From Paracoccus saliphilus (GTDB taxonomy: Bacteria; Pseudomonadota; Alphaproteobacteria; Rhodobacterales; Rhodobacteraceae): a stretch of 64,000 nucleotides of DNA. Positions within the stretch are counted from its first letter, which is position 1. Every line of letters starts with the position of its first letter. The DNA is taken from assembly GCF_028553805.1 (NCBI RefSeq), contig NZ_CP067140.1:2976001-3040000 (forward strand), written 5' to 3'. The position numbers and the translations under genes are program-made. Of the stretch, positions 6,913-16,425 are shown in pieces. The notes beneath the pieces are model-generated. The model was not told where the DNA came from. It ran no database searches and saw nothing but the letters and a program-made list of their open reading frames with translations.

Positions 6913-9903
6913 TTACACCTTCAGCCGTTCGCCTTCGGGGTCATAGAACTGGGTCGAAGTGATCCGCGCCCGGCGGGTGCCGTCGGGCATCGGGATATGC
7001 ACCGTCTCGCCCATCCGCTGATGTCCACCTTCGATCAAAGCCATGGCGATGGGGTGGCCCAGAGCTACGGAATCATAGGACGAGGTCACGTGGCCGACCA
7101 TCTTCATCGGCAGGGATTGGGCCGGATCCAGCACGATCTGCGCGCCTTCCTCAAGCCGGCTGCCGTCCTCGGTCAACAGCCCGACCAGTTGCTTGCGGTT
7201 CGGCGCGACGATATCGGGGCGCGACAGGGACCGTTTGCCGACAAAATCGGGCTTCTTCTTGCCAATCGCCCAGTTGAGCCCGGCATCGTTCGGCGTCACC
7301 GTACCGTCGGTGTCCTGCCCGACGATGATATAGCCCTTCTCGGCACGCAGCACATGCATGGTTTCGGTTCCGTAGGGGCAGATATCATGGGCCCGACCGG
7401 CCTCCATCAGCGCCTCCCACAGCTTCAGGCCGTGACGCGCGGGGACGTTGATCTCGAAGCCCAGCTCACCGGTGAAGCTGAGCCGGAACAGCCGCGCGGG
7501 AAGTCCCGCCACCCGGCATTCGGCCACCGACATATGCGGAAATGCGGCGTCCGACATGTCCTGCCCCTCGACCAGCGGCTCAAGCAGCTTGCGGGCGTTG
7601 GGACCGTTCAGCGCGACAGTCGCCCATTGCTCGGTGGTCGAGGTCAGCCAGACCTCCAGATCGGGCCATTCGGTCTGGAGATAGTCCTCCATCATGTTCA
7701 GCACCCGCGCCGCGCCACCTGTGGTGGTGGTGACATGGAACAGGTCATCCGACAACCGCCCGATCACCCCGTCATCGCGGATGAAACCGTCCTCGCCCAG
7801 CAGCAGCCCATAGCGGCAGCGTCCCGGTGCGAGCTTCGTCCACGGGTTGGTATACATGCGGTTCATGAACTCGACCGCGTCCGGCCCCGCGACCTCGATC
7901 TTGCCGAGGGTCGAGGCGTCAAAAATCCCCACCGAGGCGCGCGTGGCACGGCATTCGCGGGCGACGGCTTGATGTATATCCTCTCCCGCTTGCGGGAAGT
8001 ACCAGGCGCGGCGCCACAGTGAAACCGGCTCGAACACCGCACCACTGGCCTCTGCCCAGGAATCGATGGGCGTCTTGCGGGTCAGTTCGAAGGTGGCACC
8101 CTTGTGATAGCCCGCGAAGGCGCCGAAACTGGTCGGTGTATAGGGTGGGCGGAAGGTCGTCAGCCCGACCTCCGGCTGGCGCTTGCCAAGCGCGTCCGAG
8201 GCGATGTTCAGACCATTGATATTGGACATCTTGCCCTGGTCGGTCGCCATGCCGTTGGTGGTGTAACGCTTGACATGCTCGATCGAGCGCATGCCTTCGC
8301 GCACCGCCAGCCGCAGGTCCTTGGCAGTCACGTCGTTCTGGTAATCGACGAAAGCGCGGGCCCGGCCCGGACTGCGATCGCTCGGCAGCTCCGTGTGGCT
8401 GACACCTTGACCGATGCGGTCCCGCTCGACGCGGAGTTCCACCTCGCCCCCGGTCCTGCCCAGCAAGGCAGCGACCTCGCGCCCCTTTTCCGCGCCGTCC
8501 TTCAGCGCGGCACCGATCCCCCACAGCCCGCGTCCCGCACCGGCGATGACGCAATCCTCGGGCGTTTCCGAAGGCAGGAAGGTGGTGCGCTCGTCATCCC
8601 AGGCAAGCTTACCCTTGGTATGCGAGAAGAGATGCAGCGAAGGCGTCCAGCCGCCCGACATCAAGACCGCGTCGCAAGGCAGTTTCTGCCCCGCGCCAAC
8701 CTTGCCGTTCCGGACCGGACTCACCCGGAGCGCAGTGACGCGCAGCCGCCCCGAGCTTGCCGTGGCGGTATGGCCAGACAGCACGCGGATGCCGCGGGCA
8801 CGGGCCTCGTTCAACAGGTCCTCGCGCGGGGTGGCTCGGGTATCGACGATGGCGCCGATTTGCGCGCCCGCATCCTGCAGATCGAAGGCAGCATACCAGG
8901 CGCTGTCATGGCTGGTCAGCACCACCGGGTTGCGGCCCACAAGCACGCCATAGCGGTTCAGATAGGTCTGCGCCGATCCGGCCAGCATCACCCCCGGCCG
9001 GTCATTGCCGTCGAAGACCAGCGGCTTTTCCAGCGCCCCTTGCGCCAGCACCACCTGACGGGCGCGGACACGCCACATCCGTTCGCGCGGAGCGCCTTCG
9101 GGCAGATGGTCCAGGTGATCGGTCAGCTTCTGGCAAAGGCCGATCATGTTCTGATGGTAATAGCCGATCGCTGTGGTCCGGGTCATGATCCGCACACCCT
9201 GCGCCTGTAGCGCGGCGAGCTCATCGGCCAGCCAGTCCCATGCGGGCTTGCCCGCGATCTCGGCCTGCGGTTCGCTGAGCAACGCGCCGCCGGCCTCGGC
9301 ATTCTCATCGACCACGACCACGCGCAGCCCGTCCACGGCAGCCGCCCGCGCGGCAGCCAGCCCGGCGGGACCGGCACCGACGATCAGCACGTCGCAATGC
9401 AGGTAGCGCGAGGCATAACGGTCGGGATCCGCCTCTGACGGGCTGACGCCCAGCCCTGCCGCGCTGCGGATGAATGGTTCGTAGACCTTGTCCCAGAAGC
9501 TGCGGGGCCACATGAAGGTCTTGTAGTAGAAGCCTGCCGAGAACAGCATGTAGGCGCGGTCATTCACCGCCCCGATGTCGAATTTGAGGCTGGGGAACTT
9601 GTTCTGGCTGTTGGCCTCCAGCCCCGGCCAAATCTCCTGCATGGTGGCGCGGGTATTGGGCTCGGACCGACCTGAATCCCGGCGTGTGCCGATCAGCGCA
9701 TTGGGTTCCTCGGACCCCGCCGCGACCGGACCGCGCGGGCGATGATACTTGAACGAGCGGCCCATCAGGTGGACGCCATTGGCCAAGAGCGCCGAGGCAA
9801 CCGTGTCGCCACGCAGCCCGGTATAACTGCGGCCATCAAAGGTGAATTCGACTTGCGCGGAATGATCGACGCGGCCATGTCCTGCGATACGGTAACGGCT
9901 CAT
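6913..9903 (-). CDS. soxA: Sarcosine oxidase alpha subunit (copy 1)
   Basis: A 996-residue alpha subunit of heterotetrameric sarcosine oxidase, which converts sarcosine, THF and O2 to glycine, 5,10-methylene-THF and H2O2. Order: an N-terminal ferredoxin-like fold without cluster cysteines (residues 10-110, FDGRSYTGLRGDTVASALL), an NAD+-binding Rossmann domain (GAGPAGLAAARAA near 177), and a C-terminal aminomethyltransferase-like folate domain from about 600. That domain retains YGTETMHVLRAEKGYIIVGQ followed by DTDGT. Length is typical for the family. The start overlaps the soxD stop by four bases. Confidence 0.95.
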   Translation of the reverse strand: MSRYRIAGHGRVDHSAQVEFTFDGRSYTGLRGDTVASALLANGVHLMGRSFKYHRPRGPVAAGSEEPNALIGTRRDSGRSEPNTRATMQEIWPGLEANSQNKFPSLKFDIGAVNDRAYMLFSAGFYYKTFMWPRSFWDKVYEPFIRSAAGLGVSPSEADPDRYASRYLHCDVLIVGAGPAGLAAARAAAVDGLRVVVVDENAEAGGALLSEPQAEIAGKPAWDWLADELAALQAQGVRIMTRTTAIGYYHQNMIGLCQKLTDHLDHLPEGAPRERMWRVRARQVVLAQGALEKPLVFDGNDRPGVMLAGSAQTYLNRYGVLVGRNPVVLTSHDSAWYAAFDLQDAGAQIGAIVDTRATPREDLLNEARARGIRVLSGHTATASSGRLRVTALRVSPVRNGKVGAGQKLPCDAVLMSGGWTPSLHLFSHTKGKLAWDDERTTFLPSETPEDCVIAGAGRGLWGIGAALKDGAEKGREVAALLGRTGGEVELRVERDRIGQGVSHTELPSDRSPGRARAFVDYQNDVTAKDLRLAVREGMRSIEHVKRYTTNGMATDQGKMSNINGLNIASDALGKRQPEVGLTTFRPPYTPTSFGAFAGYHKGATFELTRKTPIDSWAEASGAVFEPVSLWRRAWYFPQAGEDIHQAVARECRATRASVGIFDASTLGKIEVAGPDAVEFMNRMYTNPWTKLAPGRCRYGLLLGEDGFIRDDGVIGRLSDDLFHVTTTTGGAARVLNMMEDYLQTEWPDLEVWLTSTTEQWATVALNGPNARKLLEPLVEGQDMSDAAFPHMSVAECRVAGLPARLFRLSFTGELGFEINVPARHGLKLWEALMEAGRAHDICPYGTETMHVLRAEKGYIIVGQDTDGTVTPNDAGLNWAIGKKKPDFVGKRSLSRPDIVAPNRKQLVGLLTEDGSRLEEGAQIVLDPAQSLPMKMVGHVTSSYDSVALGHPIAMALIEGGHQRMGETVHIPMPDGTRRARITSTQFYDPEGERLKV

Positions 9904-10199
9904 TCGGCGGCCTCCTTCGCGGTCAGATCGGGGCGAGGCTCACCCGCCTTGTAGGTCATCAGGAATCGGTCGCTGACCGTGTCGCGCACCGCATTGAAGA
10001 ACCGTGCGCAGCCATGGATGTGCCGCCAGCGTTCGTAATGCGGCCCGCGCGCATTGGTGCGGATGAACAGGTAGTCGCGCCACTCCTCGTCCGACAGCGC
10101 CGACGGATCGGCGGGGCGGTCGATATGCGCCTCTCCCGCATAGGCGAATTCGGCCTCGGGCAGGGTTTCCTCGCAATAGGGGCAATGGATCAGCAGCAT
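9900..10199 (-). CDS. soxD: Sarcosine oxidase delta subunit (copy 1)
   Basis: A 99-residue SoxD, the zinc-binding small subunit. The zinc ligands expected from known structures are present: Cys 6 and Cys 9 (HCPYCEE) and the HIHGC segment around residues 60-64. It lies between soxB and soxA, 11 bases after the soxB stop, and overlaps soxA by four bases. The two other delta subunits in this window lack the full ligand set. Confidence 0.94.
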   Translation of the reverse strand: MLLIHCPYCEETLPEAEFAYAGEAHIDRPADPSALSDEEWRDYLFIRTNARGPHYERWRHIHGCARFFNAVRDTVSDRFLMTYKAGEPRPDLTAKEAAE

Positions 10200-10210
10200 G
10201 GGATGCTCCG

Positions 10211-11467
10211 TTAATGCGCGACAGCGGCGGCGGCGGCCTCGTCGATCAGCCGGCCGGTGGTGAAACGTTCAAGCGTGAAGGGGGCATTGATCCGGTGCGG
10301 CTCGTCCCGCGCCACGGTATGGGCCAGCATATGCGCGGCCCCCGGCGTGGCCTTGAAGCCGCCCGTACCCCAACCGCAATTGACATAAAGCCCCTTGACC
10401 GGCGTCTTGCCGAGGATCGCCGAACGGTCCGGCGTCACATCGACGATCCCGCCCCATTTGCGCAACATCCGCATCCGGGCGAAGATCGGGAAGACCTCGC
10501 AGATCGCGGCCACGGTATGCTCGATCAGCGGCAGGCCACCGCGCTGCGAATAGCTAGTATACTGATCGGTGCCCGAGCCGATCACCAGCTCGCCCTTGTC
10601 GGACTGGCTGATATAGGCATGGACGGTGTTCGACATCACCACGCAGGGAAAGACCGGCTTCACCGGCTCGCTGACAAGCGCTTGCAGCGGATAGCTTTCC
10701 AGCGGCATCCGCACACCGGCACTGTCCATCAGCACGCTGGTATGACCGGCGGCGGCGACGGCGACCTTTTTCGCCCGGATGAACCCCTTCGCGGTGTCCA
10801 CGCCCTCGACCGCCCCGTCAGCGCCCCGGCGGATCGCGATGACCGGGCAGTTCTGGATGATATCCACCCCGCGCGCAGCCGCCGCCCGCGCATAGCCCCA
10901 TGCCACCGCGTCATGCCTTGCCGTGCCCGCGCGCATCTGCAGGGCGGCACCCATGACCGGGTAGCGGGCATCCTTCGAGATGTTCAACGGCGGGCAGAAG
11001 GCCTTGGCCTCTTCCGGAGTCAGCCAGCGATTGTCGACTCCGTTCAGCCGGTTGGCATGGATGTGGCGTTGGAAGGACTGCACGTCATGGACATTATGCG
11101 CCAGCATCATCACGCCGCGCTTGGAATACATGACGTTGTAGTTCAATTCCTGGCTGAGATTGTCCCATAGGTCGAGCGCGTGATCGAACAGCCGTGCGCT
11201 TTCGTCATAAAGATAGTTCGAGCGGATGATCGTGGTGTTCCGCCCGGTATTGCCACCGCCCAGCCAGCCCTTGTCGATCACCGCGACATTGGTGATGCCG
11301 TGCTCTTTCGCCAGGTAATAGGCAGCCCCCAGCCCATGCCCGCCGGCGCCCACGATCACCACGTCATATTCTGCCTTTGGCTGGCTGTCAGGCCATTGCT
11401 CGTCCCAGCTCTTGTGCCCCGTCAGGGCGTTCTTCAGAAGGGAGAAGGCGTTAAATTGCGTCATCAT
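10211..11467 (-). CDS. soxB: Sarcosine oxidase beta subunit (copy 1)
   Basis: A 418-residue catalytic beta subunit that binds FAD non-covalently and FMN covalently. Evidence is the FAD fingerprint [16 protein letters not shown] near residue 36 and the [14 protein letters not shown] motif, whose His (about 185) corresponds to the FMN-linked histidine. It is the first gene of the operon. Two adjacent ATG codons (11467 and 11464) are possible starts. It is divergent from the regulator gene at 11,565, with a shared 97-bp promoter region. Confidence 0.95.
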   Translation of the reverse strand: MMTQFNAFSLLKNALTGHKSWDEQWPDSQPKAEYDVVIVGAGGHGLGAAYYLAKEHGITNVAVIDKGWLGGGNTGRNTTIIRSNYLYDESARLFDHALDLWDNLSQELNYNVMYSKRGVMMLAHNVHDVQSFQRHIHANRLNGVDNRWLTPEEAKAFCPPLNISKDARYPVMGAALQMRAGTARHDAVAWGYARAAAARGVDIIQNCPVIAIRRGADGAVEGVDTAKGFIRAKKVAVAAAGHTSVLMDSAGVRMPLESYPLQALVSEPVKPVFPCVVMSNTVHAYISQSDKGELVIGSGTDQYTSYSQRGGLPLIEHTVAAICEVFPIFARMRMLRKWGGIVDVTPDRSAILGKTPVKGLYVNCGWGTGGFKATPGAAHMLAHTVARDEPHRINAPFTLERFTTGRLIDEAAAAAVAH

Positions 11468-11564
11468 GCATCTCGCCGGTTGTAGGGAGGACTGGACCGC
11501 AAACTACGAATCTGCAAAGCATGAAGGAGGGATAATCGCGCCAACTGAATTGTAGGTTCACGCC

Positions 11565-12641
11565 ATGACCGTTACCGCCCCCCTTCCCCGCAAGCGTCTG
11601 CGCGTGGCGTTCCTGCTGGCCGACCAGTTCACCCTGTCGGCCTTTGCGAATTTCGTCGATGTGCTACGGCTGGCCGCGGACGAGGCCGACAAGTCGCGAC
11701 CGATCCTGTGCGACTGGACGGTGCTGTCGGACAGCATGGACGCGATCCGCTCAAGCTGTGGGGTGCGCGTCCAGCCCGATACACGCCTGCGCCATGCCGG
11801 TGCCTTCGACTACCTGGTGGTGGTCGGCGGCCTGATCAGCGACCGCTCGGTGCTCAGCAATGAAATGCTGGGCTTCATCCGAGGTGCCGCAGAAAGCGGC
11901 ATACCCGTGGTCGGCCTCTGCACCGGGGTCTTCATCCTTCAGCGCGCCGGGCTCCTGAAGGGATATCGATGCTGCGTCAGCTGGTTTCACCACCAGGATT
12001 TCCTCGACCGGTTCGATAGCGAGATGCCGGTCTCGGACCAGATTTTCGTCGTCGACCGTGACCGGCTGACCTGTTCGGGTGGACATGGCGCCGCCCATCT
12101 GGCGGCATTCCTGGTGCAACGGCATATCGGACAATCGGCCGCGATCAAGAGCCTCAACATCATGATGATCGAGGACGCGCTGAGCGGCGAACGCGCCCAG
12201 CCCGGCCAGCTTCTGGAGCGCAAGGCGAATGACGAACTGGTCAAACGCGCCGTGCTGCGGATGCAGCAGAATATCGAGATGCCGAAATCGATCCAGGAAC
12301 TGGCGCGAGAACTGGGCGTGGCCCGCCGCACATTGGAACGGCGTTTCCTTGCGGATCTGAAGAAATCGCCGCTGAAGATCTACTTGGACTTGCGCATCGA
12401 GAGGGCGCTGCAGCGGTTGCGCCACTCCGACAGCCCGATCACCGAGATCGCCCTGGCCTGCGGTTTCTGCGACGCCCCGCATTTCGCCCGCATGCTCAAG
12501 GCCGAACGCGGCGTGACACCCGCCGAATATCGCAAGGCGCAGGCCAGCCATCACGAGGATCAGCCGGCCGTCGGGGTTCTGATCCCGCAGCAGGACGGCG
12601 CTGCGCTCACCGACAAGGAAGATACTCCCTTTGAAACCTGA
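11565..12641 (+). CDS. GlxA/GbdR-type AraC-family transcriptional regulator
   Basis: A 358-residue regulator with an N-terminal DJ-1/PfpI-like (class I amidotransferase fold) domain (about 12-190, including GLCTGVFILQRAGLL) and a C-terminal AraC double helix-turn-helix (about 230-335, ELARELGVARRTLERRF and ITEIALACGFCDAPHF). The architecture is that of GbdR/GlxA-type activators, some of which control glycine betaine, dimethylglycine and sarcosine catabolism. Its divergent placement next to soxBDAG copy 1 supports that role. Direct control of soxB is inferred. Confidence 0.88.
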   Translation: MTVTAPLPRKRLRVAFLLADQFTLSAFANFVDVLRLAADEADKSRPILCDWTVLSDSMDAIRSSCGVRVQPDTRLRHAGAFDYLVVVGGLISDRSVLSNEMLGFIRGAAESGIPVVGLCTGVFILQRAGLLKGYRCCVSWFHHQDFLDRFDSEMPVSDQIFVVDRDRLTCSGGHGAAHLAAFLVQRHIGQSAAIKSLNIMMIEDALSGERAQPGQLLERKANDELVKRAVLRMQQNIEMPKSIQELARELGVARRTLERRFLADLKKSPLKIYLDLRIERALQRLRHSDSPITEIALACGFCDAPHFARMLKAERGVTPAEYRKAQASHHEDQPAVGVLIPQQDGAALTDKEDTPFET

Positions 12642-13079
12642 ATGTTATCCGTGATGCCTGCCAAAGGCACCTGCCGACCATAAACCTCGGCCGATATCTG
12701 ATCTTCTCGGATGACAGGAGACCGCGTTAGTCGCTGGACGGGCAAACGCCCGATCCGGCATATCTCAACGCATACCTGCCCGTCACGGCGTGGCGGAGGC
12801 AACATTGGTCAATCTGTCGGCTCCATCGGGCTCGGGGCGCGATGGGAATGGCTCAAAGCAAGCTTCGCGCGTGTCATCGGAATGATCATCCCGGTCCGCT
12901 TCTTCGCCGGCCCCACCCATGGCGGCAATGCGGAGTCGCGCCGTGGTATCCGAATATGTGGCGAGCAGACGGAATGCACCGTTCCATGCCCACTGGGTTG
13001 GACGTCTACCCATCTGTGCCACCTTGCCACAGGTTAATCCCGTCCTCCAATTAGCTGCGCGTGTCGCGCACGATCCGGT
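12642..13079. other. Intergenic stretch between convergent genes, no recognisable content
   Basis: These 438 bases separate the 3' ends of the GlxA-type regulator and the SDR gene. Several short frames are open on both strands, but none shows a conserved motif, a credible ribosome binding site or recognisable similarity. I saw no strong terminator hairpin. It may hold decayed sequence of unknown origin. Confidence 0.5.
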
Positions 13080-14000
13080 TTATCCGACCCCCATTCCTCC
13101 ATCGCTGCTCAAGGCGCTACCTGTCGCGAATGTCAGGTCAGGTGATGCCATTGCAACGATAAAGGCCGCGATCTCTTCGGGGCGGGCCATGCGCTTCATT
13201 CCGTGTACGTTGGATTCCGCCCATCGAGAGGAGCCCACCTGCCAAACGGCATCCGGCACATCCTCCATGCCAGCCACGCGCCTCACCAAGGCAGTGTCGG
13301 TGGTGCCCGGATTGATCGCGTTTATCCGGATGCCCTTGTCCGCATAGTCCAGCGCGGCCGAATGAACCATTCCAATGAGTCCGGCTTTCGACGCGACATA
13401 GGCGCTTTGAGCCGGGCCGGCGACATTGGCAGCCGAGGAAGCAACGACGAGTATCACGCCCCCGCCCGAGTTCAGCATTACCGGGATCGAATGTTTCAAG
13501 GTGAAAAAGCCGCCATGCAGGTTGGTGTCGATCACATCCTGCCATTCCGGGGTCGCATAGTCATGCAGCGGCTTCTGGATCGTGATCCCGGCATTTGCGA
13601 TGACGATATCGAGCCCGCCCAATGCCTGACGCGCCTGATCGAGAAACCTGGCCACGTCCTCCTCGCGCCGCACATCCGCCTGAATGTATTTTGCCTGCCC
13701 GCCCGCAGAGGTAATGGATTCCTGAACCTCTGCGCCAAGCTCGGCCCGCCTTCCGCAGAAGGCGACCGTCGCGCCCTGAGCGGCAAAGAGTTCGACCGCG
13801 GCCCGGCCAATACCCGAGGTTCCGCCCGTGACAAGAACGGCCTTTCCGGCGAAACGATCATCCGCTTGCAGCGCGATCGGGGCAGGCGCGCGTGATCCGG
13901 CACCGACGGCCACACCGGCCACGGCACCGACCGCAAGGCCGCCAGCCGCCCCCAACATGGCCCGCCGCCCCGGATTGACGGGTTTGCGTGTATCGGTCAT
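13080..14000 (-). CDS. Short-chain dehydrogenase/reductase with a Tat-like N-terminal leader
   Basis: A 306-residue SDR. The NAD(P) motif VTGGTSGIGRAAVELF begins near residue 57, NAG is in VIANAGIT, the catalytic serine is in LVVASSAANV, and YVASKAG supplies Tyr and Lys. Unusually for an SDR, about 50 residues precede the Rossmann fold: NPGRRAMLGAAGGLAVGAVA, a twin-arginine followed by a hydrophobic Ala/Gly segment. This resembles a Tat signal or membrane anchor. Substrate unknown. It is divergent from a TetR gene, with an inverted repeat between them that is probably its operator. Confidence 0.85.
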   Translation of the reverse strand: MTDTRKPVNPGRRAMLGAAGGLAVGAVAGVAVGAGSRAPAPIALQADDRFAGKAVLVTGGTSGIGRAAVELFAAQGATVAFCGRRAELGAEVQESITSAGGQAKYIQADVRREEDVARFLDQARQALGGLDIVIANAGITIQKPLHDYATPEWQDVIDTNLHGGFFTLKHSIPVMLNSGGGVILVVASSAANVAGPAQSAYVASKAGLIGMVHSAALDYADKGIRINAINPGTTDTALVRRVAGMEDVPDAVWQVGSSRWAESNVHGMKRMARPEEIAAFIVAMASPDLTFATGSALSSDGGMGVG

Positions 14001-14010
14001 TCCACACCCC

Positions 14011-14067
14011 TTATATTGACAGTGAACATATGTTTTATCGCTCGCTTAATGTTCGCTGTCAATATAA
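14011..14067. promoter_or_regulatory. 19-bp inverted repeat between the SDR and TetR genes, candidate TetR operator
   Basis: TTATATTGACAGTGAACAT (14011-14029) is repeated in inverse as ATGTTCGCTGTCAATATAA (14049-14067) with one mismatch in 19, separated by 19 bases. The centre-to-centre distance is 38 bp. The left arm runs into a perfect 10-bp palindrome AACATATGTT (14025-14034). The pair lies exactly between the two divergent starts and could let the TetR protein repress both promoters. Confidence 0.72.
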
Positions 14068-14104
14068 AAGGCCGGAACCGCTGACCGAGAACGGAGGAAC
14101 GCGC

Positions 14105-14722
14105 ATGGCAACAGCAAAGAGGCGTCCCGGCGAAAAGCATGGCGATCTGAAGGTGGCGTTGCTGCTGGCCGCCGAAAAACAACTGGAGCGGGATGGCCCG
14201 GAAAAACTGTCCCTGCGCGCTGTCGCGCGGTTGGCCGGTGTTTCCCAGACAGCGCCCTATAACCATTTCTCAAACCGCGAAGGATTGCTTGCGGCGCTTG
14301 CTGCGCAGGGCTTCGAGCAACTCGCGGCAGGTCAGGCTGCTGCCGCACAAGCCAATGACGATCCTCGGATCGCCCTTGAACGGCTTGGATACGAATATAT
14401 TCGCTTTGCTTGCGAACGCCCCAAGCTCTATCGCCTCATGTTCGGTGCCGGCATCGGCGGTGAAGGCTGGCACGACGATAATCTCGTCGCGGAACCGAAA
14501 TCCAGGAGCTTTGCGCCGCTTGGCAAGGTCATCCACCGATTGTTGCCGGAACCGGTTTCCTCCGAGCAGGTCGAGAATGGGGCCATGGTTTGCTGGGCAT
14601 TCGTACATGGCCTTTCGATGATGCTGATCGACGGGACGCTTGCTGACCGGGTTAAATCCGATAACGCGATCGCAGAGCTCTCGCGTCAATCGATAGCAGT
14701 CATCCTGGATGGTTTGACATGA
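14105..14722 (+). CDS. TetR/AcrR-family transcriptional regulator
   Basis: A 205-residue regulator with an N-terminal TetR helix-turn-helix (about 17-62: LSLRAVARLAGVSQTAPYNH then FSNREGLLAALA). The C-terminal ligand domain resembles the WHG type (LERLGYEYIRFACERPKLYR and LMFGAG). The start chosen is ATG 14105, preceded by GGAGG eight bases upstream. The open frame extends upstream into the operator region and is not used. It is divergent from the SDR gene, which it probably represses. Confidence 0.9.
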   Translation: MATAKRRPGEKHGDLKVALLLAAEKQLERDGPEKLSLRAVARLAGVSQTAPYNHFSNREGLLAALAAQGFEQLAAGQAAAAQANDDPRIALERLGYEYIRFACERPKLYRLMFGAGIGGEGWHDDNLVAEPKSRSFAPLGKVIHRLLPEPVSSEQVENGAMVCWAFVHGLSMMLIDGTLADRVKSDNAIAELSRQSIAVILDGLT

Positions 14723-14894
14723 GGTGCGGTTCCGCAAAGAGAGGACAAATTCGTCCCGTATCGCCGTGATGCGAGCAAATCAGAATACTGCGCCCTAGAC
14801 GAATGACATGGTGTGATCGCGGCGGTCGCTCTCCCCGGGCGAACGAGGTCTGATAGGATCAGCCTCACCAATTAAAGCCGTGAGGAGAACGACC

Positions 14895-15935
14895 ATGAGC
14901 AACTATGTTGGTCTCGACGTTTCGTTGAAAGAGGTCTCGGTCTGCGTTGTGGATGCGCAGGGATCGGTTGTGAAACGCGCGACCCTGCCGACGGACCCGG
15001 ATGTCATCGCCGACCATCTTTCCCGGGAAGTTCCTGATGCGGAACGTGTCGTGCATGAAAGCGGGATACTCGCCACTTGGCTGACGCGTGAGCTTGAGAA
15101 GCGCGGTGTCCCGATCATCTGCATCGACGCTCGCATGGCGCACAAGGCTCTGTCTGCGCGCCTCAACAAGTCGGACAAGGCGGACGCGGAGGGTCTGGCG
15201 CAGCTGTCTCGGACCGGCTGGTTCACGAAAGTCCATGTTCGCAGCGAAGCCTCCGACCGAGTGCGGGCGCTGGTGGGGGCGCGAGAACGACTGATCCGCA
15301 TGCGCAAGGATCTCGAAGCCCATATCCGCGGTGTCCTCAAAACCTTCGGCATCCGCATGGGAGCTGTTCCCAGTGCCCATCATCGCCAAGGATTCCGAGA
15401 CCAGCTTGCCGAGGCTGGAGCCTGCGATCCGATGCTGGGGCTTGTGGCACAGACCATGATACCCATCCACAAGACACTTTGCGCCTCGGCGGAAGCCCTG
15501 GCCGATGAACTGATGCATGTTGCCAAGCAGAATACGTTGGCACGTCGCCTCATGACAGTGCCGGGCGTCGGCCCCCTCGTGGCGCTCAACTTCATCGCGA
15601 CATTGGACGATGCGAGCAGGTTCCGTCGATCGAGCGATGTCGGCGCGTTTCTGGGATTGACGCCACGACGATACCAATCGGGCGAGATCGACAGATCAGG
15701 CCGTATCTCCAAATGCGGAGATGCCGAGATGCGACGTCTGCTTGTATCCGCTGCCGCGTCCTTGATGACACAGGTCAGACGGTTCTCACCTCTCAAGTCC
15801 TGGGCGATCCGGCTCAGCGCGCGCAAAGGCTTCAAGAAGGCCGCCGTCGCAACGGCACGCAAGATCGCCGTGATCCTCCATGCCATCTGGCGTGATGGAA
15901 CCGAGTTCAACTGGAAAGGGGAGCCCGCAACCTGA
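14895..15935 (+). CDS. IS110-family transposase/recombinase (DEDD plus serine)
   Basis: A 346-residue recombinase. The N-terminal RuvC-like DEDD domain begins VGLDVSLKEVSVCVVDAQG (first Asp at residue 8) and includes the NKSDKADAEGLAQL segment. The C-terminal Transposase_20 domain has VPGVGPLVALNFIATLDDA, the GAFLGLTPRRYQSG block and GRISKCGDAEMRRLL, whose serine (about 272) is the expected nucleophile. Starts at ATG 14895 after TGAGGAGAACGACC. It appears intact. The first 15 codons, VGLDVSLKEVSVCVVD, differ clearly from the remnant transposase at 18.5 kb. Confidence 0.93.
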   Translation: MSNYVGLDVSLKEVSVCVVDAQGSVVKRATLPTDPDVIADHLSREVPDAERVVHESGILATWLTRELEKRGVPIICIDARMAHKALSARLNKSDKADAEGLAQLSRTGWFTKVHVRSEASDRVRALVGARERLIRMRKDLEAHIRGVLKTFGIRMGAVPSAHHRQGFRDQLAEAGACDPMLGLVAQTMIPIHKTLCASAEALADELMHVAKQNTLARRLMTVPGVGPLVALNFIATLDDASRFRRSSDVGAFLGLTPRRYQSGEIDRSGRISKCGDAEMRRLLVSAAASLMTQVRRFSPLKSWAIRLSARKGFKKAAVATARKIAVILHAIWRDGTEFNWKGEPAT

Positions 15936-16425
15936 CAAACAGAATACCCGCCTGAGGACAGGGCGGGTTCGGCGTCCTCCGGGACGGTGGCAGATCGATC
16001 TCGCGTGAAGCGGTCGAGGTGACGCCAACCGCATCAACCTCGTGAATGACATTCCAGACGATCAGCCCCGGACGCCATCATGAAGCGGCACTGCCTGACT
16101 TCGGAGAGAACCAAGACCCCGGCGGACAACAGAACCATGCCCTTGACATCACCGCGATCAGAGAACCGGTTCGGAGACCCTCCTTTGCGGCGATGCTTCC
16201 GCGGCAAGTGACCGGTATAGGGCGTCCACGCCATTGAGCATATCCTAGCGCTCCCGCGCAGGCGATCTCTCCGTTCTGGCGCCCGATTGGGCATTCCGGT
16301 CGATAAGAATGTCTCGATAGGTTGCGAAATTTCGTAAGATGGCCGAAGAAGCCGGAGGATATAGCCAAACGGCGCGAAGCACGCATGGTTCTCGACACGA
16401 ATGGCAAGGACAGGGGATAGTTCTG
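15936..16425. other. Non-coding stretch: right-hand tail of the IS110 element, then upstream region of the YtoQ-like gene
   Basis: No frame here has a convincing start and conserved motif on either strand. The first part, to roughly 16,250, is most likely the 3' non-coding tail of the insertion sequence and could carry its bridge RNA. The rest should hold the promoter of the gene at 16,426. A boundary cannot be placed by eye. Confidence 0.45.
15946..15968 (+). terminator. Hairpin just after the IS110 transposase gene
   Basis: ACCCGCC (15946-15952) pairs with GGCGGGT (15962-15968) around a 9-base loop, 11 bases past the transposase stop. It lacks a strong T-run. It could end the transposase mRNA or form part of a structured RNA at the right end of the element. 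Confidence 0.4.

Larger units (their letters stand above)
14780..16250 (+). mobile_element. IS110-family insertion sequence (ends approximate)
   Basis: The element comprises the DEDD recombinase gene 14,895-15,935, about 110-170 bp of non-coding sequence upstream and a longer non-coding tail downstream. IS110-family elements lack obvious terminal inverted repeats and target duplications, so both boundaries are estimates. The left end must lie after the TetR stop at 14,722 and the right end before the YtoQ-like gene at 16,426. One of the non-coding flanks is expected to encode the bridge RNA that pairs with target and donor DNA. Confidence 0.6.

Noticed and set aside
6331..8022. A 563-codon plus-strand open frame opposite soxG/soxA copy 1
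   Set aside because: Antisense shadow of soxA/soxG. His/Gln/Arg-rich composition and no motifs.
12711..13037. Overlapping short frames between the GlxA-type regulator and the SDR, considered as a small gene or transposase remnant
   Set aside because: No ribosome binding site, conserved motif or recognisable similarity on either strand.
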